Assembly: GCA_035949375.1 (NCBI GenBank)
Contig: DASZIG010000049.1
Span: forward strand, 205,772 to 269,771
Length of the DNA: 64,000 bases
Source of the DNA: Gp13-AA77 sp035949375
GTDB taxonomy: Bacteria; Acidobacteriota; Terriglobia; UBA7540
Reading direction: 5' to 3'
The first letter of the stretch is position 1. Each line of letters opens with the position of its first letter. The notes under the pieces are model-generated. The model worked only from the letters and a program-made list of their open reading frames with translations, was not told the origin of the DNA and did no database searches. The position numbers were made by a program, and so were the translations under genes. Shown piece after piece: positions 36,341 through 45,500 of this stretch.

Positions 36341-37108
36341 TCAAACCCGTTCGCTGAAGACCTCGTCAAACCGGTGACGGTAGCCGCGGCTCATCAACAG
36401 CCGGGAGCCGTCGTGCAGCACCACCACGTGCTCGCCTTCGAAGGACGACTGCAGTTCCTTAACGCAGTCCAACTGCACGATGGTGGAGCGATGGATGCGC
36501 ACGAACTTCGCCGGATCGAGCTGGCTCTCGAGGGCATTCATCGTGCCGCGAAGCATGTGGGTCTCCTTGCCCACGTGCAGCCGCACGTAGTTCGCGCATG
36601 CTTCCAGCCACTGCACGTCGACCGTGCGCAAAAAGACCACGCGCCCGGCAGAGCGAATCACCAGGCGGTCGAGGTATCGCGACGGAGCGTGCATCTGCTT
36701 CAGCAGCGCCGCCAGCCGCTCATCCACGCGGTCGCGCTGTTCGCGCGCGATCTGGGTGCGCGCCCGCTGCAGAGCCTTCTGGAATCGCGCCCGGTTGAAC
36801 GGCTTCAGCAGATAATCGAGGGCCAGGGCGTCAAAGGCGCGCAGGGCGTAGCGATCGTAGGCCGTGACGAAAATCACCACCGGCCGCTGCTGCTCACCGA
36901 CCATCTCCAGCACCCGGAAGCCGTCCACCTCAGGCATCTGCACGTCGAGCAACAGCAGGTCTGGCCGGTGCCGCCGGATGGCAGCCACCGCCGCATGGCC
37001 GTCAGCGCATTCGGTCACGACCTCGATATCGGGCTCGGGCTTGAGAAGGTTCCGGATCCTGCTGCGGGCCAGCTCTTCGTCATCCACGATGATGGTTCGA
37101 ATGGGCAA
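36341..37108 (-). CDS. LytTR-family response regulator
   Basis: The 255-residue regulator has an N-terminal receiver domain: the acidic pair VDDEELARSR, the phospho-acceptor Asp in DLLLLDVQMPEVDGF near residue 55, the VTAYDRYALRAFDA switch and the Lys in LDYLLKPFN. A linker helix with KALQRARTQIAREQRDR precedes a C-terminal LytTR DNA-binding domain (VFLRTVDVQWLEACANYVRLHV, FVRIHRSTIVQLDCVKEL). It lies 33 bp downstream of its kinase gene, so they form a two-component pair. Target genes are not evident. Confidence 0.92.
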   Translation of the reverse strand: MPIRTIIVDDEELARSRIRNLLKPEPDIEVVTECADGHAAVAAIRRHRPDLLLLDVQMPEVDGFRVLEMVGEQQRPVVIFVTAYDRYALRAFDALALDYLLKPFNRARFQKALQRARTQIAREQRDRVDERLAALLKQMHAPSRYLDRLVIRSAGRVVFLRTVDVQWLEACANYVRLHVGKETHMLRGTMNALESQLDPAKFVRIHRSTIVQLDCVKELQSSFEGEHVVVLHDGSRLLMSRGYRHRFDEVFSERV

Positions 37109-37141
37109 TCGTATTTCTCCAGGCGCCGCAAGACCGGGCCG

Positions 37142-38281
37142 TCAGTCGGAAAGCATCGCCGGGCTTGCCGCTTCTTCACTCTTCAACCGGAAAGGAATCT
37201 CCAGCGTCACCAGGGTGCCTCCCTGGTCCGGCCGGCAGAGGCTGAAGCGGTGCGCGTCGCCATAGAGCTGCTGCAGCCGCGCCTTGGTGTTGCTCAGTCC
37301 GACGCCCGCGCCGGACCCGTCAACGACACCAAGATCGTCGGCAGGGCCGGGGCCATCATCGAGCACTTCCAACCGGAGTGTGCCGTTCTCGAGCGAGGAC
37401 CGCACGTCGAGATGACCGGCGCCGGACCGCGAAGCGATGCCATGCCGGACCGCATTCTCCACCAGTGGTTGCAGGATCATGTTCGGGACCAGGGCGTCGA
37501 GCGACCGCGGGTCGATGTGCACCCGAACCTTGAAGCGATCGCGGAAGCGCATCTGCTGGATGGCGAGGTAACCGTCGAGAAATTCCATCTCGCGCTTGAG
37601 CGTGACCTCCTGCTCGTCAACGTCCTCGAGACTCATGCGCAGCAGATCGCTCAAGCGCGCCAGCACATCGTCGGCGGCTTCCACGTCCTCGTGCATCAGG
37701 CTGGAGATGGAATGCAACGTGTTAAACAGGAAGTGAGGGTCGAGCTGCATCTTGAGGACCTTGAGCTGCGCCTGGGCGAGCTGCGCTTCCAGCCGCGACG
37801 CGCGCAGTTCGCGTTCGCGATACTTGTTGTAGTAATCCCAAAGCTGGCCCGCGATCACAATGGCGCCGTACATCCACGCGACGTCGGAGGGATAGCGAAG
37901 CAGCAGTCTGCGGTAGAACATCCAGGACGGTTGACCCTCCTTGCCGGTTGTGAAATCGACAATCTGTCCGAGCGGCATGCGGAGGGCGACAAAAGAGACC
38001 CAATAGGTGGCCGCGCCCAACACGTGCGCCACCACCGTGATCGAGACGTTGCGGCGCCCGAGCGGATATCGCGACGCGATCCAGAGCACCATCGGCGTCA
38101 GGACGGCGCTGACCATCGAATCTTTGAAGGCGTAAGAAAGTTCGTATCCAAAAGTGGTGTCGCGGGAGCTATCGAGAAACCCGAAATAGTACTGGAACGC
38201 CTCAATCAGCGCCAACCCCGTCCAAACGGCGAGGATCACACCGAATTGCCGCGCTCGCTTGCGGATGAGTTCCTTGGACAT
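37142..38281 (-). CDS. LytS/YehU-type sensor histidine kinase
   Basis: From ATG 38281 the 379-residue kinase has four hydrophobic segments in its first ~150 residues and a short coiled linker (YRERELRASRLEAQLAQAQL). The His_kinase (PF06580) core follows: LKMQLDPHFLFNTLHSISSL carries the phospho-His. The ATPase domain has LVENAVRHGI, VLDDGPG and GVGLSNTKARL. It should phosphorylate the adjacent LytTR regulator. The longer upstream frame to 38371 lacks conserved features and is not used. Confidence 0.9.
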   Translation of the reverse strand: MSKELIRKRARQFGVILAVWTGLALIEAFQYYFGFLDSSRDTTFGYELSYAFKDSMVSAVLTPMVLWIASRYPLGRRNVSITVVAHVLGAATYWVSFVALRMPLGQIVDFTTGKEGQPSWMFYRRLLLRYPSDVAWMYGAIVIAGQLWDYYNKYRERELRASRLEAQLAQAQLKVLKMQLDPHFLFNTLHSISSLMHEDVEAADDVLARLSDLLRMSLEDVDEQEVTLKREMEFLDGYLAIQQMRFRDRFKVRVHIDPRSLDALVPNMILQPLVENAVRHGIASRSGAGHLDVRSSLENGTLRLEVLDDGPGPADDLGVVDGSGAGVGLSNTKARLQQLYGDAHRFSLCRPDQGGTLVTLEIPFRLKSEEAASPAMLSD

Positions 38282-38358
38282 GCGGAGTCTCGAGCCGGAC
38301 GGCATGGCGTGGGCTCCAGCCCAGCATACACGCGCTCCCGGACTCTTCGGAAGCGCGT

Positions 38359-39198
38359 TTGTCACCGGCAAACGTCGGTTCGTCCCTGAAAACGCCGGTC
38401 ACAACACCGTCGAAGAGGGTAGAATCGCAAAACACAGCATTGGAAAGGGGAGGGCGCCTGGCGATCACATGGCGAGAACGAGAGCTGGACCGGAGGGATG
38501 CACGGTCGATTCACCGCATTTTGGCGAAGGCCTGTGCGGCTTCAGCACTGCTCGCCTGGCTCGCGGGAATCGGCGCGGCCCAACAAACCCCGACGGCTCC
38601 CGTGCCGGTTGACGAGGAGCCTCATCATCATGTGGTGTTGAAGAATGACGACGTAGAGGTCATCCACGTCGTGCTGCCGGCGGGCGAGAGCACGCTTTTC
38701 CATACGCATGCGCGCGACCGCGTGTCCGTCGCCCTGACCAGCACCACGCTGGCCCAGCAGGAGCTGAATAAGCCCGAGGGTAAGCCGGGCGCAACCCATC
38801 CCGGAGACCTATCTGCGCTCACCACGACCGGACCGTATACGCACCGGCTTCGCAACCTGGGTCCGGCGACATTTGAAGTGGTGGACGTCGAGTTTTTCCA
38901 TCGTCCGGAGCATCCCTCGCCGAGCGCCGCAGCGGCAGTTGCCGCCGAGAATCCAAGCGCGCGCGTCTACAAGTGGGCCCTGGCGCCCGGAGCCACAACT
39001 CCGATGCACACCCATGAGCGCCCCTACCTGATTCTCGCCGTCACGCCCATGCAACTGAAGATGACCGCTCCGGACGGCGGCTCGATGACGCATGAGATCA
39101 AGGCTGGAGACTTTCACTGGGTCGATGCCAAGGTCACCCACACATTGGCAAACGCGGGAACCGCCGAGGGGCAGATCGTCGAGATTGAGCTGAAATAG
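38359..39198 (+). CDS. Exported cupin-domain protein, start uncertain
   Basis: The frame is open from a TTG at 38359 (279 residues), but the real start is unclear: no ATG lies ahead of the probable signal sequence (AKACAASALLAWLAGIGAAQ, around 38524-38583). TTG at 38521 or an upstream TTG/CTG after GGGGAGGG (~38448) are candidates. The mature part has two cupin-like halves: LPAGESTLFHTHARDRVSVAL and LAPGATTPMHTHERPYLILAV, each with an H-x-H metal pair. KAGDFHWVDAKVTHTLANAG closes the second barrel. The function is unknown; it could be a metal-dependent dioxygenase-like or sensing protein. Confidence 0.68.
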   Translation: MSPANVGSSLKTPVTTPSKRVESQNTALERGGRLAITWRERELDRRDARSIHRILAKACAASALLAWLAGIGAAQQTPTAPVPVDEEPHHHVVLKNDDVEVIHVVLPAGESTLFHTHARDRVSVALTSTTLAQQELNKPEGKPGATHPGDLSALTTTGPYTHRLRNLGPATFEVVDVEFFHRPEHPSPSAAAAVAAENPSARVYKWALAPGATTPMHTHERPYLILAVTPMQLKMTAPDGGSMTHEIKAGDFHWVDAKVTHTLANAGTAEGQIVEIELK

Positions 39199-39579
39199 GT
39201 AGGCGGCCGCACACACGGCACCGCACTACGTAGGCTACATTGGGGGCCTCGACGTGACCCTTGACAGCGAAGGCCGAGCCTGCTAAAGTTGGCATCTGTG
39301 CATCCACCAGGAGGCGCGTGTGATGTCCCTCCGCCACTCTCCCTTGACGATTGACGATTCCCCTCCCAAGCAAACGATGTTTTCTGATTGCAGGTTGCGC
39401 CGCTTGGCGAGGCGCGTGGCCACCGGCAAATTCCGGCGTTGCGAGTGAAAAGTACTATACAAACCAAGCTGGCATGTCTCACAGAATCAATCAGATACGC
39501 AGAATCGGCCTCGGGGCGCGTTCGCTGCGCTGCCCGCCTCCTTGCTGTTGCTCGTTTGCGGCGGGTAAAATCTCCCATC
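39199..39579. other. Intergenic region without recognised gene
   Basis: This 381-bp gap before the gamma-glutamyltransferase includes the low-complexity word ttgacgattgacgatt near 39343-39358 and a possible -10 (agtactatac, ~39451). The GGT frame is open through its second half but lacks conserved sequence before 39580. Confidence 0.4.
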
Positions 39580-41307
39580 ATGCCTATGCCGCGTCTGTTT
39601 CCGCATCTTTCTCGAGGATTGCTGATGATCTCCGCTCTCGCCTTGCCCCTGCACGCGCAAACCGCGGCCGAACTGCTCGACCGGACGCAGGCGCGCTCCA
39701 TGACGATCACGCGCCAGGGCATCGTGGCCACCAGCCAGACGCTCGCATCGCAGGCGGGTGCGCAGATTCTCGAGCGCGGCGGCTCGGCGGCGGACGCGGC
39801 CATTGCCGCCAACGCCACGCTCGGCGTTGTGGAATGCATGATGAATGGCATGGGCGGCGACCTGTTCGCGATCGAGTGGGACGCGAAGTCCGGCAAGCTT
39901 ACCGGGCTCAACGCCAGCGGTTGGGCGCCCGAGAAGCTGACGCCCGACCTCCTGAAGCAGAAGGGCTTCAATCGGATGCCTGGATCGGGGATCTACTCCG
40001 TAACCGTGCCTGGCGCTGTGCGCGGATGGGAGGCGCTCCACCGCAAGTTCGGCCGCCTGCCCTGGGCGACTCTCTTCGAACCGGCGATTTACTACGCCCA
40101 GAACGGCTTTCCCGTTACCGAGTTTATCCACGCCTACTGGAAGGCAAGCGAAAGCGAACTTGCGGCCGACCCCGGCGCGAGCGCGGCCTTTCTCATCAAG
40201 GGCCAGGCGCCCGCCGTGGGCGAGGTGTTTCGCAATCCCGCGTACGCGCATGCTTTGCAAGTCGTCGCCCGGCAGGGTCCGGACGCGTTCTATCGAGGCG
40301 ACATCGCCCGCGCCATCGTGAAGACTTCCACGAAGCTGGGCGGCGTGATGAGTGCGGCCGACCTCGCAGAGTTCAAGCCCGAGTGGGTGGAACCCGTTTC
40401 GACGACGTATCGCGGCTGGACCGTCTACGAGTTGCCCCCGAACGGCCAGGGGATGGCGGCGCTCGAGATGCTGAACATCTTTGAGAAGTTCCTGCTGCCG
40501 CAGTGGGGCTTCGCGAGCGCTGACGCCTTTCACGTCAAAATCGAGGCGCAGAAGCTGGCGTACGCCGATCTCTATCGGTACAACGCCGATCCCCGTTTCG
40601 CCAAGGTGCCGGTGGAGGGGATTCTCTCCAAGACCTACGCCGCCGAGCGCGCCTCCACGATCGATCTCAAGCAAGCCCACTGCGACGTCGCGTTCGGCGA
40701 TCCGACCAAAGTCGGCCACGATACCATCTATCTCTCGGTGGTCGATCGGGACGGCAACATCGTATCGTTGATTCAGAGTCTCTATTCGGCTTGGGGCTCA
40801 GGCGTGGTGGTGGACGGATACGGCTTCGCGCTGCAGAATCGCGGCGCGCTCTTCCGCCTTGACCCTGACCACCCGGACGTGCTGGCGCCCCGCAAGCGGC
40901 CATTTCACACCATCATTCCGGGGTTTATGGAAAAGGGGAACGTCCACATCGGCTTCGGCATCATGGGCGGGGCGAATCAGGCCCAGGCGCACGCGCAATT
41001 TGTCTCGGACGTCGTCGACTACGGCATGAATATTCAGGCCGCGCTCGAAGCGCCGCGATTCACCAAGCCGGCGCCCGGAGGGTGCAACCTCCTGATCGAG
41101 AAGCGCGTGCCCGCCGCCGTTATCGATAGCCTGCGCGAGCGAGGACACGTCCTCGAAGTGCGCGGCGATTATTCGACCGAGATGGGCGGGGGCCAGGCGG
41201 TGCTCTTCGATTCGTCCACCGGAGTGAAGTTCGGCGCCTCTGATCCCCGCAAGGATGGCGCCGCCGCGCCCGAGCCCGACCCGTACTTCCGGCCGAGGCG
41301 GCAATAG
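39580..41307 (+). CDS. ggt: Gamma-glutamyltransferase, secreted
   Basis: ATG 39580 yields 575 residues with an N-terminal signal peptide (PRLFPHLSRGLLMISALALPLHAQ). GGT-fold landmarks are ATSQTLASQAGAQILERGGSAADAAIAANATLGVVE, NGMGGDLFAIEWD, GSGIYSVTVPGAVRGWE and ELPPNGQGMAALEML. The autocatalytic Thr that starts the small subunit aligns with Thr382 in GHDTIYLSVVDRDGN. GGTs hydrolyse or transfer gamma-glutamyl groups, as in glutathione. This one ends with EMGGGQAVLFD and a short charged tail. It may be a cephalosporin acylase-type relative; sequence does not exclude that. Confidence 0.88.
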   Translation: MPMPRLFPHLSRGLLMISALALPLHAQTAAELLDRTQARSMTITRQGIVATSQTLASQAGAQILERGGSAADAAIAANATLGVVECMMNGMGGDLFAIEWDAKSGKLTGLNASGWAPEKLTPDLLKQKGFNRMPGSGIYSVTVPGAVRGWEALHRKFGRLPWATLFEPAIYYAQNGFPVTEFIHAYWKASESELAADPGASAAFLIKGQAPAVGEVFRNPAYAHALQVVARQGPDAFYRGDIARAIVKTSTKLGGVMSAADLAEFKPEWVEPVSTTYRGWTVYELPPNGQGMAALEMLNIFEKFLLPQWGFASADAFHVKIEAQKLAYADLYRYNADPRFAKVPVEGILSKTYAAERASTIDLKQAHCDVAFGDPTKVGHDTIYLSVVDRDGNIVSLIQSLYSAWGSGVVVDGYGFALQNRGALFRLDPDHPDVLAPRKRPFHTIIPGFMEKGNVHIGFGIMGGANQAQAHAQFVSDVVDYGMNIQAALEAPRFTKPAPGGCNLLIEKRVPAAVIDSLRERGHVLEVRGDYSTEMGGGQAVLFDSSTGVKFGASDPRKDGAAAPEPDPYFRPRRQ

Positions 41308-41358
41308 GCTGCCTGTGGAGAGTGTGTGTGAAAGCCCGTGGCCTGCAGGGCAGCGGCC

Positions 41359-42432
41359 TCATGGCGCGGCTATCCCCTGCCCCACGAGGTACCGATCCAT
41401 CCAGGCCAGTATCTCGCGGCGCATCTCCGGCAGTTCCTGGTGCGCGCAGTCGAAAAGCTCGATGCGGCAATCCTCGGCGCAGCCGTAACGCGCATAGAGC
41501 GGCAGCAGTTTGTCACGCACGCGCTCGACGCCTGCGGGCGGGGTCAGCGGATCGCGGCGGCCGTTCACGCTCAGGTGTGGTCGCGGCACAATCAGCTCAT
41601 TGACCTGGAAGGTGTCGAAGTGCTTCAGCAGCGACGGCACAAAATAGTAAGGGCCGTGCCCTTTCAGCCCGTTCGCCTGGATCAGCGAATCGTAATCCGT
41701 CAGGCAGCAGACGTCCATAACCGCCGAGACCCGCGGCTCAAGGGCGCCCAGCCACCAGGCCTTGGTCGAGCCCATGGACATGCCGAACACGCCGATGCGG
41801 CTCGGGTCAACATCGGGGTGCGCCGCGAGGAAACTCAAAGCGCGAAACTCGTCGAACATCATCATTCCCCACAGGACCTGTCCGCGCCAGAGCATCAGCT
41901 TGAAAGCGTCCTCCTCGCCGGTGTGACCATCGGGCTCATGCTTGCGCTCGCCGAAGCACCAGCTATCGATCGCCAGGGTCACCAATCCTTTCTCGACGCA
42001 CACCGGAGCGTAAGCAGGCTGCACGCTCACGCCCCGAAGCAACTGCTCCTTGCCGAGATCGTACATCCCGGCGTGCCAGTGGATGAACAGCAGCCCCGGG
42101 GCCGGGTGCGGGCGCCGGTCAGGAATCAGAAGCAAGGCTGGCACAGGCTCAACGCCATTCAGATCGAGCACCAGCCGCTGGAGGGTGTAGTTCGGATGCT
42201 TCTCGGTGCTCACCACGCGCGGGGGCGCCGGCTGGTGCAGCCAGGGCAGATCTCCCAGCAGACCCCAGAGCTCGCGGCGCCGGCTCTCCTGATAGGCAGC
42301 GAATTCGTTCGCCGCGTCGTGCGAGGTCATGGCTTCACCCTGGCGCGAGGATGAGGAAGCCCCCAGTGCCAGCATCGCGGCGCATTGTGCAAGAAACTGC
42401 CGCCGACGGACCTGAGGACTTGATCGCGACAT
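41359..42432 (-). CDS. Exported alpha/beta hydrolase (acetyl xylan esterase/DLH-like)
   Basis: From ATG 42432 the protein is 357 residues. It opens with RRRQFLAQCAAMLALGAS, a Tat-like twin-arginine start. The alpha/beta hydrolase core has LLFIHWHAGMYDLG (oxyanion strand), GVFGMSMGSTKAWWLGAL with the nucleophile Ser in G-M-S-M-G, NGRRDPLTPP for the acid, and FDCAHQELPEMR for the His. This resembles the dienelactone hydrolase/abhydrolase-7 group acting on carbohydrate esters. It diverges from the cytochrome/DUF1553 gene with 146 bp between starts. Confidence 0.82.
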   Translation of the reverse strand: MSRSSPQVRRRQFLAQCAAMLALGASSSSRQGEAMTSHDAANEFAAYQESRRRELWGLLGDLPWLHQPAPPRVVSTEKHPNYTLQRLVLDLNGVEPVPALLLIPDRRPHPAPGLLFIHWHAGMYDLGKEQLLRGVSVQPAYAPVCVEKGLVTLAIDSWCFGERKHEPDGHTGEEDAFKLMLWRGQVLWGMMMFDEFRALSFLAAHPDVDPSRIGVFGMSMGSTKAWWLGALEPRVSAVMDVCCLTDYDSLIQANGLKGHGPYYFVPSLLKHFDTFQVNELIVPRPHLSVNGRRDPLTPPAGVERVRDKLLPLYARYGCAEDCRIELFDCAHQELPEMRREILAWMDRYLVGQGIAAP

Positions 42433-42578
42433 CTTTGAGATCGCCCCTGGAGACGCACGTCGCGCCGCCAGCCCGCACCCGAAACAGCTCCACGTCGGCA
42501 GATGCCGGCAGTGCCGCCCCGGCGAAGTATAACGCAACTTCGAACTGGCATGCCTTGAACCCTGCACGGCCGGGCGGT

Positions 42579-45500
42579 ATGATGACGGGCAGTATGCGAG
42601 CCACGAGACGGACGGAGCGTCGCGCCGGTCAAGGCCCTGACCGCGGGACGGGTAGGCGCGTCTTGCGCGTCTTGATTACCGCCCTGGCCGTGTGTGTCGC
42701 AGGCGCCGCCTTCGCTTTCTTGCGCGTAGTGTCCACGCTGGTTTTTGCCCGAGCTTTGCAAGCCGCGCCGCCCTCCTCCATCGACTTCAATCGCGACATC
42801 GAACCGGTCTTCAAAGCCAACTGCCTCAAGTGCCACGGCCCCGACAACGTCCAAGCCGGACTGCGGCTTGATTCGGAGGCGGGCATCCTGAAGGGCGGCG
42901 TCTCCGGCGCGGAGATTGCGCCCGGGCACAGCGCGGACAGCCTGCTCGTCAAGCGTCTGCTCGGCGCGACGGACGCCCCGCGCATGCCTTTCGGCGGCGA
43001 CCCGCTCCCGGCCAACAAGATCAACCTGATTCGCGCCTGGATCGACTACGGGACGTTCCCTGCCCCGGGCTCGCAAGGCAGTCCTACGGCCACAGGAAAT
43101 GCAGGGGGTTCTTCGTCGCCCCCGGCTCCTCAGAATGACAGCGTGGGGCGAGCCAGTGCGGGGACCGGTCCTGGCCCTCTGTTCGCCACTGAGATTCGCC
43201 CGATTCTGGCCGCGCGATGCTATCAGTGCCACGGCCCCGATGTGCAGCAGAACGGACTGCGCCTGGATTCTCTCGACGCCATCCTCGCTGGCAGCGAGAC
43301 GGGCAAGGTGGTGACGCCGGGCTCAAGTGAAAAGAGCCGCCTCGTGCGGCGCCTGCTCGCCCTCGATCGTCCGCAGATGCCTTACGGCGGTCCGCCGCTC
43401 CCCGCCGATCAACTAGACGTCATCCGCCGCTGGATCGACGCCGGCGCTCCAGGGCCTGATTCCACCGCGCCGCTCGCGGCCACGCCGCCGGTGAAGCACT
43501 GGGCCTACGCTCCGCCCGTGCAACCGGCGTTGCCCGACGTGAAGAATGCCGCCTGGTGCCGGAATCCCATCGACCGCTTCGTGCTGGCACGGCTCGAGAA
43601 AGAGGAACTATCACCCTCGCCCGAAGCGGACAAGGAAACGCTGCTGCGCCGTTTGAGCCTGGACCTGATCGGACTGCCTCCGACAATCCCGGAAATCGAC
43701 GCGTTCCTGGCCGACAAGCGTCCCGACGCGTACGAAAAGCAGGTGGATCGCCTGTTGGCCTCGCCGCATTACGGCGAGCGCTGGGCGCGTCCCTGGCTTG
43801 ACCTCGCGCGCTATGCGGATACGGACGGCTACGAAAAGGACTTGCGGCGCACCGCCTGGGAATACCGAGACTGGGTGATTAACGCGCTCAACCAGGACAT
43901 GAGCTACAAGGAATTCACCATCGAGCAGATCGCCGGCGACATGCTGCCCAATCCCACCAAGGCTCAGCTCATCGCCACTGGGTTCAACCGCAACACGCTG
44001 CTGAACCGCGAAGGCGGCATCGATGCCGAGGAGTATCGCTGGTACGATTTGATCGATCGCGTCGACACCACAGCATCGGTGTGGCTCGGGGTTACGCTCG
44101 GCTGCGCGCAGTGCCACAACCACAAGTTCGATCCATTCACCCAGAAGGATTACTACCGCTTCCTCGCCTTCTTCGATAATGCGGATTACAAGCTGCTGAG
44201 TCTCGGCCAGGGCGAAAGCCACGTGGACGAGCCGGAGCTCGAACTGCCTACCCCCGCGCAGGGCGCCGATAGCGCGAAGCTGCGCGCCGGGATCGCGGGG
44301 CTCGAAACCGCGCTGAACACTTCGACGCCGGAGCTCGAGGCGGCGCAGACGCAGTGGGAAGCGAAGGTCAAGGCGGCGGCCGCTGACTGGACTGTGCTGC
44401 GGCCAAGCCAATACGCCTCCGCAGGCGGCGCCACGCTGACACTTCTCGACGACGGTTCCGTGCTCGCCTCGGGCAAGAATCCCCAGGCGGACACCTACCA
44501 GTTGACGGCAAGCACAAACCAGACGGGAATCACCGGTATCCGCATCGAAGTCCTTCCCGACCCGAAGCTGCCCAAGGGCGGACCGGGACGCGATCCCGAC
44601 GGCAACTTCTTCCTCAGCGCCTTTGAGGTGGAAGCCAGGCCCGCCGGCGGCGCTGCGGCGGCGCAGAAAGTCGTGTTCAACGACGGCATCGCGGACGAGT
44701 CGCAGGGCGGCTACGAAATCCAGAACGTCTTCAAGGGTAGCAAGGAAGGGCCCGTCGGATGGGCCATCGATCCCACGTCGTCCAGCTCGCCCCTGGCGCG
44801 CCAGGCAGTGCTGGTTCCCGAAAAGCCCTTCGGACTCGAGGGCGGAACGGTACTCACCATCCGCCTCAAGCACGAGATGAGATTCGCCTCGCGCAATCTG
44901 GGGCGCTTCCGCTTGTCGCTGACATCCTCTGCGCAACCGAAGTTCATCGCGGAGATTCCCGCTCGGGTGCGGCCTATTCTGGATATGCCGCCGGCCCGGC
45001 GTGCAGCCGATCAAGCCAAGGAGCTGGCGGCGGCTTATCGCAAGATCTCGCCGCTGCTTCAACCGGATCGCGACCAGATCGCGAAACTCCAAAAGCAACT
45101 CGACGATCTCGGCATCGTCACGGCCATGGTCATGGGCGAGAAGCAGTCTTACGAGCGTCCCGCCACCTTCGTCCACATGCGGGGCGCGTACCTGAGTCCG
45201 TCAGACAAAGTGTACGCCGACGTGCCAGGCGCGCTCGGGCATCTGCCGGCAGAACAGATGCCGAATCGCCTCGGCCTCGCCTACTGGCTGGTCGATGACA
45301 GCAATCCCCTCACGGCGCGCGTTGAGGTGAATCGCACGTGGGAGGCGCTGTTCGGGCAGGGAATCGTGGAGACCAGCGAGGATTTCGGCAGCCAGGGCGA
45401 TGCGCCTACCCACCCTCAGCTGCTCGACTGGATGGCCACTGAATTCATGCGCGACGGCTGGAGCATGAAGAAGACTCTGCGACTGATGGTGACATCGGCC

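Noticed and set aside
36374..38389. 671-codon open frame on the plus strand opposite the two-component genes
   Set aside because: The minus strand carries unmistakable LytTR and histidine-kinase domains; the plus-strand frame is a shadow.
43611..45176. 521-codon minus-strand frame inside the cytochrome/DUF1553 gene
   Set aside because: It is antisense to conserved domains and has no recognisable protein character.
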